Shown here: positions 1 through 8,238 of the stretch, one piece after another
Layout of the letters: every line of letters starts with the position of its first letter
How positions within the stretch are numbered: the stretch's first letter is position 1
Assembly (NCBI RefSeq): GCF_005490985.1
Contig: NZ_CP027869.1
Span: 310,001-374,000, forward strand
Direction: 5' to 3'
Source: Curtobacterium sp. SGAir0471
GTDB lineage: Bacteria; Actinomycetota; Actinomycetes; Actinomycetales; Microbacteriaceae
Length of the DNA: 64,000 bases
The notes under the pieces: generated by a model
What the model was told of the DNA's origin: nothing
What the model saw: the letters and a program-made list of their open reading frames with translations, nothing else
Database searches by the model: none
Program-made: the position numbers and the translations under genes

Positions 1-241
1 CACCGGCCGCGACGAGCGACAGGGTGATCTCGGTCGTCGTGGCGCCCGCGATGTCGAGCACGGCGTCGATGACCGCGGCGGCGAGGAAGAGCGCGTCGAC
101 CAGCCACCAGGGGGCGGGGTGGGCCCGCGCACGACGGAGGCCGGCGTCGACCAGCGCGTCGAGCCTCCCGTCCGTCCGCTCCAGCAGGCGACGGAGGCGA
201 CGCAGGCGACGGAGCCGACCGGCAGCGGTCGGCTCAGCCAT
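1..241 (-). CDS. Sensor histidine kinase, N-terminal fragment (partial)
   Basis: Only the first 80 residues lie in the window; the gene runs off the left end. The start ATG (239-241) overlaps the stop of the response regulator by eight bases (ATGGCTGA), so the two are translationally coupled. The visible part has an arginine/leucine-rich cytoplasmic start ([14 protein letters not shown]) followed by hydrophobic stretches (WWLVDALFLAAAVIDAVLDI and EITLSLVAAG) that fit the first membrane segments of a NarL-partner-type kinase. No catalytic domain is visible, so the kinase call rests on the operon with a NarL/LuxR regulator. It could be another membrane protein. Confidence 0.6.
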   Translation of the reverse strand, partial: MAEPTAAGRLRRLRRLRRLLERTDGRLDALVDAGLRRARAHPAPWWLVDALFLAAAVIDAVLDIAGATTTEITLSLVAAG

Positions 242-869
242 CGAGCAGCCCGGCCTCGGCCGCGCGCAGCGCGAGCTGGACCCGCGTGGTGACGCCGAAC
301 GCGGCGAGGAGGGCGCGGACGTCCTCCTTGACGGTGCCGGTGCTGACGCCGATGCGCTGGCCGATCTCGGGGTTGCTGGCACCCTCGGCGACGAGCCGCA
401 CCACGGTGTGCTCCCGCTCGGACAGCTCCGGTGCCGGCGTCGTCGACCGGTGGGCGAAGAGCCGGGTCCGGTCCACGCCCGGCGCCAGGACGATGCCGCC
501 GCGGGCGAGCGCCCGGACGTACTCGGCGAGCGACTCCGGATCGGTGTCCTTGAGCAGGAAGCCCGCGGCCCCGGACTCCATCGCCCGGGCGACCACCTGG
601 GTGTCGGTGTCGAACGTCGTCAGCATCGCGACGGCCGGGGGCTCGGGCAGCTGCCGGAGCGCGGCGAGCACCTCGAGCCCGTTCACCCGTGGCATGCGGA
701 CGTCGAGCAGGACCACGTCGGGGGCGTGCCGGCGCACGGTCTCGACCGCGTCGACGTCACCGCTCGTGGCGACGACGTCGATGTCCGCCGCCGCGCCGAG
801 GATGAGTTCGAACCCGTACCGGACGAGCGTCTCGTCGTCCACGATCACCACCGAGGTCACGCGCGTCAT
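234..869 (-). CDS. NarL/LuxR-family two-component response regulator
   Basis: A 211-residue DNA-binding response regulator. The N-terminal receiver domain has the acidic pair DD11-12, the phospho-acceptor Asp56 in DVVLLDVRMP, the switch Thr84/85 and conserved Lys107 (FLLKD). A C-terminal LuxR-type helix-turn-helix spans about residues 147-200 (LSEREHTVVRLVAEGASN). Start ATG 867-869 chosen because it places the receiver at its normal N-terminus. It overlaps the downstream kinase gene by eight bases, so regulator precedes kinase in the operon. Target genes are unknown; the divergent GntR gene starts 124 bp away. Confidence 0.9.
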   Translation of the reverse strand: MTRVTSVVIVDDETLVRYGFELILGAAADIDVVATSGDVDAVETVRRHAPDVVLLDVRMPRVNGLEVLAALRQLPEPPAVAMLTTFDTDTQVVARAMESGAAGFLLKDTDPESLAEYVRALARGGIVLAPGVDRTRLFAHRSTTPAPELSEREHTVVRLVAEGASNPEIGQRIGVSTGTVKEDVRALLAAFGVTTRVQLALRAAEAGLLDG

Positions 870-917
870 CTTGTCACGGCGTTGGCTTCTCGCATCCTGA
901 TCACTACTGTGAGGACG

Positions 918-933
918 ACTGGTCATGTCCGCG
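918..933 (+). promoter_or_regulatory. Candidate GntR (DasR-like) operator upstream of its own gene
   Basis: ACTGGTCATGTCCGCG, 60 bp before the GntR start. It matches 13 of 16 positions of the more symmetrical site at 2660-2675 in the PTS divergent promoter. Its left half ACTGGTC is the known half-site of HutC/DasR-type regulators. Autoregulation is inferred. Confidence 0.5.
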
Positions 934-992
934 CAGGACCAGCTGGGCGACGACCGCCCCCGAGTCGACGAGCACCGGAGCACGAGGACCGC

Positions 993-1727
993 ATGACGAG
1001 CCGCATCACCGAGGGGGCCGAGCCGAAGCACCAGCAGCTCCGGCGCATCCTGCTCGACCTCGCGACCACCCGGCTCGCACCCGGCGCGGCGATCCCCTCG
1101 GAGCGGCAGCTCATCGCCGAGTACGGGGTGTCCCGCATCACGGTGCGCGAAGCACTCGGGCAGCTCGTCAACGAGGGCTACCTCGAGCGCGTGCGCGGCA
1201 AGGGCACCTTCGTGGCGCACCGACCCGTGCAGTCCACCCTGCACCTGGCGTCCTTCACCGAGGAGATGCGGGCGCTCGGGCACGTCCCGACGACCGTGGT
1301 CCTCGTGCGCGAGGAGCGGGTCCCGCCGGCCGACACCGTGGCGGCACTGCGGCTCGACGCCGCGGACACCGCCTACCACCTCAGGCGTCTGCGCATGGCG
1401 GACGGGGCCCCGGTGTCCGTCGACGACGCGTGGCTGTCGGCGACGGCGTTCCCGGGGCTCCTCGACCAGGACCTGTCCGGGTCGGTGTACTCGCTGGCGG
1501 CGGACACGTACGGCACACCGATCGACCGGGCGCAGCAGACGGTGGCGGCGAAGCCCGCGGCCGACGACGTCGCGACGCTGCTCGGGACGAGGACCGGGGC
1601 GCCGCTGCTCGAGTTCGACCGGGTGTCCTACGCGGCGGACCGGCCGGTCGAGCACGCCCGCTCCTGGTACCGCTCGGACCGCTACCGGGTGCAGATGGAG
1701 GTCACCGCCCGCCGCCCGGTCGCGTAG
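993..1727 (+). CDS. GntR family (HutC subfamily) transcriptional regulator, DasR/NagR-like
   Basis: A 244-residue regulator. The N-terminal winged helix-turn-helix (about residues 10-75) has the GntR signature PSERQLIAEYGVSRITVREAL and the wing ERVRGKGTFV. The C-terminal half is a UTRA effector domain (ASFTEEMRALGHVP to the end), which in DasR/NagR binds phosphorylated amino sugars. Start ATG 993 follows GAGGA. It lies two genes from a PTS whose EIIC resembles glucose/GlcNAc carriers, and similar candidate operators sit before this gene (918-933) and in the PTS divergent promoter (2660-2675). It therefore probably controls the PTS in response to a PTS-derived sugar phosphate (inference). Confidence 0.88.
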   Translation: MTSRITEGAEPKHQQLRRILLDLATTRLAPGAAIPSERQLIAEYGVSRITVREALGQLVNEGYLERVRGKGTFVAHRPVQSTLHLASFTEEMRALGHVPTTVVLVREERVPPADTVAALRLDAADTAYHLRRLRMADGAPVSVDDAWLSATAFPGLLDQDLSGSVYSLAADTYGTPIDRAQQTVAAKPAADDVATLLGTRTGAPLLEFDRVSYAADRPVEHARSWYRSDRYRVQMEVTARRPVA

Positions 1728-1776
1728 CCGAGCGGCGTCCGAGTCTCGCGCGCACCGACCCCGCCCGAGGATCGTG

Positions 1777-1831
1777 CCGCGAAAGCGACAGACCGCACCC
1801 AGTTGTTGGTCGAAGCCTGTCGCTTCCGCGG
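1777..1831. repeat. 55-bp palindromic element, copy 1
   Basis: Two 15-bp arms, CCGCGAAAGCGACAG (1777-1791) and CTGTCGCTTCCGCGG (1817-1831), pair with one mismatch around a 25-nt loop. The element lies between the convergent GntR and EIIA genes. An equivalent element with the same arm and loop lengths lies at 16636-16690. It may serve as a bidirectional terminator, but there is no T-run. Confidence 0.7.
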
Positions 1832-1894
1832 ATCAGTGCGGGTGGTCGGGCTCGCGGAGGTCCTCGTGTTCGAACTCGGCGAGCCGGCCGCTCG

Positions 1895-2347
1895 TCAGAC
1901 GGTGAAGAGCGTGGCGCCCTCGGGCAGCGTCGTGCCGACCGTCGACTGCTCGACCGAGTCCGGCGTGCTGCCGAGCACGACGACCGGGCACACGGGCGAG
2001 TAGCCGGCGGCCTCGATGACGCTCGGGGTGAACCGCACGACGGGGTCCCCCGCGTGCACCGGGTCGCCTTCGGTCGCGAGCAGCTCGAAGCCCTCGCCGT
2101 GGAGCTTCACGGTGTCGATGCCGACGTGCACCAGGACGTCGGTCCCCGCGGAGCCCTGCAGCGCGAACGCGTGCGGGTGCAGCTTCACGATCGAGCCGTC
2201 GACCGGCGCGACCGCCGTGACCGTCCCCTCGATGCCCGTGGGGTCGACCGCGACGCCGGCGCCGACGAGCTGCCCGGCGAACACCGGGTCCGGCACGTCG
2301 GCGAGTGCGACGACCGGGCCCGCGAACGGGGTCCGGACCGCCGTCAC
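1895..2347 (-). CDS. PTS glucose-type EIIA component
   Basis: A 150-residue cytosolic phosphocarrier of the PTS glucose/GlcNAc family. HPHAFAL (His59) and VLVHVGIDTV (His74) correspond to the paired histidines of IIA-Glc; His74 is the expected phosphorylation site. The GTG start (2345-2347) overlaps the EIIB stop by four bases (GTGA), so B and A are separate but coupled. It would pass phosphate from HPr to EIIB Cys25 for the sugar carried by the divergent EIIC. In Actinobacteria such proteins may serve more than one EII complex, so the exact sugar is open. Confidence 0.88.
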   Translation of the reverse strand: MTAVRTPFAGPVVALADVPDPVFAGQLVGAGVAVDPTGIEGTVTAVAPVDGSIVKLHPHAFALQGSAGTDVLVHVGIDTVKLHGEGFELLATEGDPVHAGDPVVRFTPSVIEAAGYSPVCPVVVLGSTPDSVEQSTVGTTLPEGATLFTV

Positions 2348-2592
2348 GACTCGTCGTCGATCGCGTCGTTGATGTCCTGCGCCAGGTTGTCGGCGACCGG
2401 GCCGACGATGACCTGCCACCCGGTGCCACCGCCGACGACGGCCTGCGCGCCCGCGGCCTGCAGGGCGGCCTTGTCCACGAGGTCGCCGTCCTCGACCTCG
2501 ACGCGGAGGCGCGTGATGCAGCCCTCCACCTCGTCGATGTTGTCGGCGCCACCCAGTGCGGCGATGATGTCGGCTGCCGTGATGTCGGCCAT
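2344..2592 (-). CDS. PTS glucose/GlcNAc-type EIIB component
   Basis: An 82-residue EIIB domain. The phosphocysteine motif GCITRLR (Cys25) is intact and is followed by VGGGTGWQVIVGP, typical of the glucose EIIB fold. Start ATG 2590-2592 has a strong GAGGAGG Shine-Dalgarno. First gene of the B-A operon, divergent from EIIC across a 181-bp spacer that contains a candidate GntR operator. It accepts phosphate from EIIA and passes it to the incoming sugar. Confidence 0.88.
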   Translation of the reverse strand: MADITAADIIAALGGADNIDEVEGCITRLRVEVEDGDLVDKAALQAAGAQAVVGGGTGWQVIVGPVADNLAQDINDAIDDES

Positions 2593-2624
2593 CGTTTCCT
2601 CCTCGTTGCGGATTCCGTGCCGGG

Positions 2625-2654
2625 TTGACACGCATCTGGTCGCCGGTTCAGACT
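2625..2654 (+). promoter_or_regulatory. Putative promoter of the EIIC gene
   Basis: TTGACA (2625-2630) with an 18-nt spacer to CAGACT (2649-2654). The candidate GntR operator at 2660-2675 begins five bases downstream, over the expected transcription start, a repressing position. A reverse -10 (TAGTCT, 2650-2655) for the EIIB-EIIA operon overlaps it. Confidence 0.4.
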
Positions 2655-2659
2655 ACGGA

Positions 2660-2675
2660 ACTGGTCATGACCGGA
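2660..2675. promoter_or_regulatory. Candidate GntR/DasR-like operator in the PTS divergent promoter
   Basis: ACTGGTCATGACCGGA is a near-palindrome (TGGTC-AT-GACC core). It closely resembles the DasR consensus known from Streptomyces, ACTGGTCTAGACCACT. It lies in the 181-bp spacer between EIIB and EIIC, with a related copy before the GntR gene at 918-933. Regulation by the neighbouring GntR protein is inferred. Confidence 0.6.
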
Positions 2676-2773
2676 CAGGACCGCTCCCGGCGGTACCGCC
2701 GAGGCTACCCGGGCCGTGCACGTGACTCAACTCCCCAGTGCCCCAGCTCCACCCGATGACGAGAGGAACGCCG

Positions 2774-4039
2774 ATGAGCACCGCTGCTGCAACGGACGTG
2801 CCGGAGAAGAAGACCCCGAAGAAGCAGTCGAGGCTCTTCGCGAACGCCCAGCGGCTCGGGCGGAGCCTGCTGCTGCCCATCGCCGTGATGCCGGCCGCGG
2901 GCATCCTGCTCCGCCTCGGGCAGTCGGACATGCTCGGCGCGATCCCCGGCTTCGAACAGGGAGCCTCGATCGTCGCCGCGGCCGGCAACGGTGTCTTCAC
3001 CTGGCTCCCGCTGCTCTTCGCGGTGGGCATCGCCATCGGCTGGGCGAAGAAGTCGGACGGCACCACGGCGCTCGCCGCGGTCGTCGGGTACATGGTCATG
3101 TACCAGGTGTTCGCGGCGATGTCCCCGATCGTCCTGGCAGGGGTGAAGGACGCGAACGGTGAGCAGGCGACCATCAACTTCGGCGTCCTCGGGGGCATCG
3201 TGATGGGACTCGTCTCGGCCGTGCTGTGGCAGAAGTTCCACCGCACGAAGATGCCCGACTTCCTCGGCTTCTTCTCGGGCCGTCGCCTCGTCCCGATCCT
3301 GACCGCGGTCGCCGGCCTGGTCATCGCCGTCCTCATGTCCTTCGTGTACCGGTACTTCGACATCGCGCTGACGGCAGCCGGTCAGGCCGTCGCCGACAAC
3401 GCCGTCCTCGGGGGCGGGGTCTTCGGCTTCGTCAACCGCATGCTGATCCCGATCGGGCTGCACCAGCTGCTCAACTTCTTCCCGTGGTTCCAGCTCGGCA
3501 GCTTCACCACGGGTGGCGAGACCTACCACGGCGACATCGCGCGCTTCCTCGCGGGCGACCCGACGGCCGGCATCTTCCAGACCGGGTTCTTCCCGATCAT
3601 GATGTTCGCGCTGCCCGCCGGTGCGCTCGCGATCTGGCGGAACGCCAAGCCGCAGAACCGCAAGCTCGTCGGCGGCATCATGATCTCCGCGGCGCTGACC
3701 TCGTTCGTCACGGGCATCACCGAGCCGCTCGAGTACTCGTTCATGTTCGTGGCGTTCCCGCTCTACGTCATCCACGCGGTGCTCACCGGGACCTCGCTCG
3801 CGCTGGTCAACGCGCTCGGCATCCGGGACGGCTTCTCGTTCTCGGCCGGCGCGATCGACTTCGTGCTCAACCTCGGCAAGTCCGAGGGCGGGCTCTGGCT
3901 CATCCCGATCGGTCTCGGCTACGCGGTCGTCTACTACGTCCTGTTCTCGTTCGTGATCAAGAAGTGGAACCTGCGGACGCCCGGGCGCGAGGACGACACG
4001 ATCGCCGACAGCACGATCGACGCGGCCACCAAGGCCTGA
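2774..4039 (+). CDS. PTS transporter subunit EIIC, glucose/N-acetylglucosamine type
   Basis: A 421-residue integral membrane permease with about ten hydrophobic segments and the family signature GITEPLEY at about residue 314. The N-terminal block (LGRSLLLPIAVMPAAGILLRLG) is typical of the glucose/GlcNAc EIIC family. No EIIA or EIIB domain is fused; these are encoded by the divergent pair. Start ATG 2774 is taken over an upstream in-frame start because GAGAGG precedes it. It imports and phosphorylates a hexose or GlcNAc. The DasR-like regulator and operators favour GlcNAc, but the sugar cannot be fixed from sequence alone. Confidence 0.87.
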   Translation: MSTAAATDVPEKKTPKKQSRLFANAQRLGRSLLLPIAVMPAAGILLRLGQSDMLGAIPGFEQGASIVAAAGNGVFTWLPLLFAVGIAIGWAKKSDGTTALAAVVGYMVMYQVFAAMSPIVLAGVKDANGEQATINFGVLGGIVMGLVSAVLWQKFHRTKMPDFLGFFSGRRLVPILTAVAGLVIAVLMSFVYRYFDIALTAAGQAVADNAVLGGGVFGFVNRMLIPIGLHQLLNFFPWFQLGSFTTGGETYHGDIARFLAGDPTAGIFQTGFFPIMMFALPAGALAIWRNAKPQNRKLVGGIMISAALTSFVTGITEPLEYSFMFVAFPLYVIHAVLTGTSLALVNALGIRDGFSFSAGAIDFVLNLGKSEGGLWLIPIGLGYAVVYYVLFSFVIKKWNLRTPGREDDTIADSTIDAATKA

Positions 4040-4056
4040 CCGGGACGTGTCGGCCT

Positions 4057-4088
4057 GGAGGCGCGCTGCCAGCCGGCGGCGCGCCTCC
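4057..4088. terminator. Palindrome/terminator after EIIC (GGAGGCGCG family)
   Basis: Arms GGAGGCGCGCTGCC (4057-4070) and GGCGGCGCGCCTCC (4075-4088) with one mismatch and loop AGCC. The core and AGCC loop match the palindrome at 16543-16584. It lies just after the EIIC stop. Confidence 0.65.
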
Positions 4089-4109
4089 GCGCTGTCGCAT
4101 GGTTGATTT

Positions 4110-4124
4110 TGACAACCGTTATCA
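4110..4124. promoter_or_regulatory. Zur box upstream of the zinc ABC transporter
   Basis: TGACAACCGTTATCA, a near-perfect inverted repeat resembling bacterial Zur boxes (TGAtAACgnTTaTCA type). It lies 20 bp before the lipoprotein start and just upstream of a -10-like TACGCT (4133-4138). Zur is encoded as the last gene of the same operon, which implies zinc-dependent autorepression. Confidence 0.75.
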
Positions 4125-4144
4125 GCAAGTCGTACGCTCGCAGC

Positions 4145-5059
4145 ATGCAGAACCGCCGCCTCCTCGCCCTGCCGCTCGTCGTCGGCGCCGCCGCGCTCGC
4201 GCTGACCGGCTGCGCCACGTCCTCCGCCTCCGGCGACGCCTCTGGTGACGGCACCGTCCGCGTCGTCGCGTCGACGAACGTCTACGGCTCGATCGCGCAG
4301 GAGATCGGTGGCAAGGACGTCGAGGTCACGAGCATCCTCGACGACCCCTCGCAGGACCCGCACTCGTTCGAGTCGAGCGCACAGACCCAGCTCGCGGTCT
4401 CGAAGGCCGACCTGCTCATCGAGAACGGCGGTGGGTACGACGACTTCATGACCACCCTGGCCAAGGCCTCGAACACGAAGGCCGACACGATCAACGTCGT
4501 GGACCTGTCCGGGCTCGACGAGGGCGGTGACGCCGAGTTCAACGAGCACGTGTTCTACGACTACCCGACGATGGTGAAGCTCGTGGCCGACCTCGAGCAG
4601 CGCCTGACGAAGCTCGACTCCGCGCACGCCGACACCTTCGAGCGCAACGCGAAGGCGCTCACCACGAAGCTCGAGGACCTCGAGTCGCAGACCGCCGCAG
4701 CCAAGGAGAAGGTCGACGGCGACAAGGTCTCGTACACCGAGCCCGTCCCCGGGTACCTGTTCGACGCGATGGGGCTCGACAACGTCACGCCGGAGGCCTT
4801 CTCGGAGGCGATCGAGGAGGGCGACGACGTCCCGCCGGCCGCGCTCAACGACACCCTGAAGCTGTTCACCGAGAAGCAGGTGAAGCTGCTCGCCTACAAC
4901 GAGCAGACGTCCAGCGCGGAGACCGAGCAGGTCAAGAAGGCCGCCGACCAGGCCGGGATCCCGGTGGTCGGTGTCACGGAGACGCTCCCGAAGGGGGAGG
5001 ATTACGTCTCGTGGCAGCAGGCGAACATCGACGCGATCACGGGGGCGCTCACGAAGTGA
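4145..5059 (+). CDS. znuA: Zinc ABC transporter substrate-binding lipoprotein
   Basis: A 304-residue secreted lipoprotein of the cluster A-I (ZnuA/TroA/AztC-like) family. The signal peptide ends in the lipobox LTGC (Cys23). Candidate metal ligands are His73 in DPHSFE and His135 in NEHVFYDYP. Start ATG 4145 is chosen over an upstream in-frame codon because the lipobox then sits normally, and because a -10-like TACGCT lies six bases before it (probably leaderless). It captures extracellular Zn2+ for the downstream ATPase and permease. Manganese cannot be excluded from the protein alone, but the Zur box and zur gene argue for zinc. Confidence 0.88.
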   Translation: MQNRRLLALPLVVGAAALALTGCATSSASGDASGDGTVRVVASTNVYGSIAQEIGGKDVEVTSILDDPSQDPHSFESSAQTQLAVSKADLLIENGGGYDDFMTTLAKASNTKADTINVVDLSGLDEGGDAEFNEHVFYDYPTMVKLVADLEQRLTKLDSAHADTFERNAKALTTKLEDLESQTAAAKEKVDGDKVSYTEPVPGYLFDAMGLDNVTPEAFSEAIEEGDDVPPAALNDTLKLFTEKQVKLLAYNEQTSSAETEQVKKAADQAGIPVVGVTETLPKGEDYVSWQQANIDAITGALTK

Positions 5060-5946
5060 CCGCGGTCCAGACCCCCTCGCGAACCGCTGCGGCCCCCGGC
5101 CGTGGCGGTTCCGCCGTGCTCGCGCTCCGTGACGCCGCACTGTCGTACGGGTCGCGGACCCTCTGGTCGCACCTCGACCTCGACCTGGCGCCGGGGGAGT
5201 TCGTCGCCGTCCTCGGGCCGAACGGCGCCGGCAAGACCTCCCTGCTGCGCACCGTGCTCGGTCAGCAGCGGCTCACGAGCGGCACGATGTCGTTCCTCGG
5301 ACAGCCCGTCCGTCGCGGACACCGTCGGATCGGCTACATCCCGCAGCAGCGCCTGATGGAGTCCGGCACGCCGCTCCGCGCCAGGGACATGATCGCGCAG
5401 GGGGTCACCGGTTCGCGGTGGGGGGTCCTGCCCGCCAGCCGCGCCGAGCGGGCGCGCATCGACCGGATCCTCGACGAGGTCGGCGCGACCGCGTTCGCCG
5501 ACGCCCCGGTCGCGGAGCTGTCCGGCGGCGAGCAGCAGCGGACCCGCGTCGGACAGGCCATCGCCGCCGACCCGGCCCTGCTGCTCTGCGACGAGCCGCT
5601 CATCTCGCTCGACCTCCGCCACCAGCGGGGTGTCACCGAGCTCATCGACCGGCAGCGTCGGCAGCAGGACGCCGCCGTGCTGTTCGTCACCCACGACGTG
5701 AACCCGATCCTCGACGTCGTCGACCGCGTCCTCTACATCGCCGGCGGGCGGTTCCGCATCGGCGCTCCCGACGAGGTCCTGCGCGCCGACGTGCTGAGCG
5801 ACCTGTACGGCACGCCCGTCGACGTCGTCCGCACCATGGGCCGGATCGTCATCGTCGGCGCGAACGAGGCCCACGACCAGACCGGTGCGCACCACCACTG
5901 CGACCCGGACCCGCACGCCACCACCCCGGACGAAGGGCGCATCTGA
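5056..5946 (+). CDS. znuC: Zinc ABC transporter ATP-binding protein
   Basis: A 296-residue ABC ATPase: Walker A GPNGAGKTS (about residues 54-62), signature LSGGEQQR, Walker B LLLCDEPL and switch His in VTHDV. The GTG start overlaps the znuA stop by four bases (GTGA). The C-terminal tail is histidine-rich (HDQTGAHHHCDPDPHATT) and might bind zinc. It energises uptake through the next-encoded permease. Confidence 0.9.
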   Translation: MTAVQTPSRTAAAPGRGGSAVLALRDAALSYGSRTLWSHLDLDLAPGEFVAVLGPNGAGKTSLLRTVLGQQRLTSGTMSFLGQPVRRGHRRIGYIPQQRLMESGTPLRARDMIAQGVTGSRWGVLPASRAERARIDRILDEVGATAFADAPVAELSGGEQQRTRVGQAIAADPALLLCDEPLISLDLRHQRGVTELIDRQRRQQDAAVLFVTHDVNPILDVVDRVLYIAGGRFRIGAPDEVLRADVLSDLYGTPVDVVRTMGRIVIVGANEAHDQTGAHHHCDPDPHATTPDEGRI

Positions 5947-6890
5947 TGGACGTGCTGTCGACCGTCTTCTCGTTCCAGGACTACGGCGAGCTCCTCGTGC
6001 TCGTGCAGAACTCGATCTGGGCCGGCGCCGTGCTCGGCATCGTCGGCGGGCTCATCGGGCCGTTCGTCGTCGCCCGGAACATGCCGTTCGCGGTGCACGG
6101 CATCTCGGAGCTGTCGTTCGCCGGGGCCAGTGCCGCCCTGCTGTTCGGCGTGAACGTCGTCACCGGGTCGCTCGTCGGTTCGGTCGTCGCCGCGCTGCTC
6201 ATCGGGCTGCTCGGGTCCCGGGCCCGCGACCGGAACTCGATCATCGCCGTCCTCATGCCGTTCGGCCTCGGACTCGGCATCCTGTGCCTCGCGCTCTACA
6301 AGGGCCGGGCGGCGAACAAGTTCGGGCTGCTCACCGGGCAGATCGTCTCGGTCGACAACCCGCAGCTGACCTCGCTGATCGTCGTCTCCGCGATCGTCGT
6401 CGTGACGCTCCTGGTGATCTGGCGCCCGCTGATGTTCTCGTCCGTCGACCCCGACGTCGCCGCCGCTGCCGGGGTCCCGGTGCGGACGCTCGCCATCGTG
6501 TTCATGCTCGCGCTCGGACTGGCCACCGCGGTGTCGGTGCAGATCGTCGGCGCGCTGCTGGTGCTCTCGCTGCTCGTCACCCCCGCCGCCGCCGCGCTCC
6601 GCCTGACCTCGCACCCCGTGGTCGTGCCCGTGCTCTCGACGGTCTTCGCGGTCGTGTCGGTCGTCGGTGGCATCCTGCTCGCACTCGGTGGGGGACTGCC
6701 GATCAGCCCCTACGTCACGACGATCTCGTTCGTGATCTGGGTGGTCTGCCGGATCGTCGGCAGCCGCAGGGACCGGCGCGGACGCGAGCGCATCGCGGAC
6801 CGCGAGCAGACCGACGGGGGCGGGTCGCGCCTCCAGACCGGGAACGACGCGTCGACCGACGCGACCCGCAGGGAAGGAGTCACCGCGTGA
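5946..6890 (+). CDS. znuB: Zinc ABC transporter permease
   Basis: A 314-residue membrane permease of the ABC-3 family with about eight hydrophobic segments and the motif GLATAVSVQIVGALLVLSLL typical of the family. The ATG overlaps the stop of the ATPase gene by one base, and its own stop overlaps zur by four bases. The polar C-terminal tail (about residues 275-314, RDRRGRERIADREQ) is longer than the membrane core needs. It forms the channel of the ZnuABC-type importer. Confidence 0.9.
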   Translation: MDVLSTVFSFQDYGELLVLVQNSIWAGAVLGIVGGLIGPFVVARNMPFAVHGISELSFAGASAALLFGVNVVTGSLVGSVVAALLIGLLGSRARDRNSIIAVLMPFGLGLGILCLALYKGRAANKFGLLTGQIVSVDNPQLTSLIVVSAIVVVTLLVIWRPLMFSSVDPDVAAAAGVPVRTLAIVFMLALGLATAVSVQIVGALLVLSLLVTPAAAALRLTSHPVVVPVLSTVFAVVSVVGGILLALGGGLPISPYVTTISFVIWVVCRIVGSRRDRRGRERIADREQTDGGGSRLQTGNDASTDATRREGVTA

Positions 6891-7300
6891 ACGCCGTGCA
6901 GAAGCCGAAGCGGAACACCTGGCAGCGCGAGGCCGTGCGCAGCGCGCTGTCCGGCACGGAGGGGTTCGTGAGCGCGCAGGCGCTCCACCAGCACCTGCGG
7001 GACGGCGGATCGACGATCGGACTGGCCACCGTGTACCGGGCGCTCGCCGACCTGGCGACCGAGGGCGACGCGGACTCGCTGCAGCAGGACGGCGAGTCGC
7101 TGTACCGGGCCTGCACGACCGACGCGCACCACCACCACCTGATCTGCCGGAACTGCGGCCGCACGGTCGAGATCGAGGCCGACCCGGTGGAACGGTGGGC
7201 CCAGGAGGTCGCGGCCGCGAACGGCTTCACCAACGCCAGCCACGTCGTCGACATCTTCGGCGAGTGCGCGATCTGCACCGCGGCCCGGACCGGCGAGTAA
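6887..7300 (+). CDS. zur: Zur, Fur-family zinc uptake regulator
   Basis: A 137-residue Fur-family repressor. The winged helix region contains TIGLATVYRALADLATEG, followed by the His-rich hinge DAHHHHLICRNCGR; structural zinc cysteines are CRNC and CAIC near the C-terminus. The GTG start overlaps the permease stop (GTGA) and follows a GGAAGGAG ribosome site. Its position as last gene of the zinc importer operon and the Zur box at 4110-4124 support Zur over Fur. It would repress the operon when zinc is sufficient. Confidence 0.88.
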   Translation: MNAVQKPKRNTWQREAVRSALSGTEGFVSAQALHQHLRDGGSTIGLATVYRALADLATEGDADSLQQDGESLYRACTTDAHHHHLICRNCGRTVEIEADPVERWAQEVAAANGFTNASHVVDIFGECAICTAARTGE

Positions 7301-7310
7301 CCTCCCGCGC

Positions 7311-8006
7311 ATGCACGTCATCCTGGTGCCCGGGTTCTGGCTCGACGCGAGCGCGTGGGACGAGGTGACGCCCGTCCTGCAGGAGGCCGGGCACGCCGTC
7401 CAGGCGATCACGCGGACGGGTGCAACGCTCGACGAGCAGGTCGCCGGCATCGTGGCGGTCCTCAACGCCGTGGCGACGCCGGACGAGCCGGTGGCGCTCG
7501 CGGGGCACTCGGGTGCCGGGCCGATGGTGCTCATGGCGGCGGACCAGCGACCCTCGCTCGTCGCGCACCTGCTCTACGTGGACACGTTCCCCGGGCCGGA
7601 CGGTGCCGTGGTGAACGACGAGCTCCCCGTGGTGGACGGTGTCGTGCCGCTGCCGTCGTGGGACGTCTGGGAGCCGGCGACCGTGCGGGGGATGACGCCG
7701 GCGCTCCGCGAGGAGTTCGAGCGCCGGGCGGTTCCGGAGCCCGCTGCCGTGCCGACCGACCCCTTCCACTACGCGGACCCCGCTCGGCACCGGATCCCGG
7801 CGACCGTGGTGTCGTGCGAGATCCCGGCGGAGGACCTGGCGGCGATGGTCGCGGAGCACCACGCGTGGACGACCGAGCTCGTCGCGGTCGAGGACCTGAC
7901 GATCGTGGGGCTCGAGACGGGGCACTGGCCGATGTTCACGATGCCTCGGGAGCTCGGGGAGCTGCTGGTGCAGGCGCTCGCGCCGCGGCCCACCGACGGC
8001 CCGTAG
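7311..8006 (+). CDS. Alpha/beta hydrolase
   Basis: A 231-residue cytosolic alpha/beta-hydrolase of the small esterase type: N-terminal HVILVPGFWLDASAW (oxyanion region) and the nucleophile elbow GHSGAGP with Ser near residue 66. A late histidine in ETGHWPMF is the probable catalytic base. The ATG follows TAACCT by seven bases, ten bases after zur, suggesting a separate leaderless transcript. Substrate unknown. Confidence 0.8.
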   Translation: MHVILVPGFWLDASAWDEVTPVLQEAGHAVQAITRTGATLDEQVAGIVAVLNAVATPDEPVALAGHSGAGPMVLMAADQRPSLVAHLLYVDTFPGPDGAVVNDELPVVDGVVPLPSWDVWEPATVRGMTPALREEFERRAVPEPAAVPTDPFHYADPARHRIPATVVSCEIPAEDLAAMVAEHHAWTTELVAVEDLTIVGLETGHWPMFTMPRELGELLVQALAPRPTDGP

Positions 8007-8238
8007 GCGTCGGCCGGCTCGGCTGCTGCTGCGGGCTCCACCCGGGCGTCGTCCTGGTCGCACGACTCGCCGCTCGCGGCCGTCCTGGTCGCACGACTTG
8101 CCGTCCGCCGAGTCGACCGACAGCATGTCCTGCGACGGGAAGTGGCCGGACCGGGCAGGGCGGGGAACGGAAGCCGGAGCGCCGGGGCCGAGTCGCGCCT
8201 CCAGGTCAGCGTCGGTGCGGCCCACCGGGAGGCCCGGC
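8007..8238. other. Intergenic DNA before the rpmB promoter, with a 23-bp direct repeat
   Basis: No gene is credible here. Two copies of a 23-bp repeat differing at one base lie at 8050-8072 and 8081-8103 (core CCTGGTCGCACGACT). The 10-mer GTCGCACGAC also occurs in the TetR operators near 17.4 kb. Confidence 0.5.

Noticed and set aside
2705..5140. 811-residue open frame on the minus strand
   Set aside because: Antisense to EIIC and znuA, low-complexity product without any domain.
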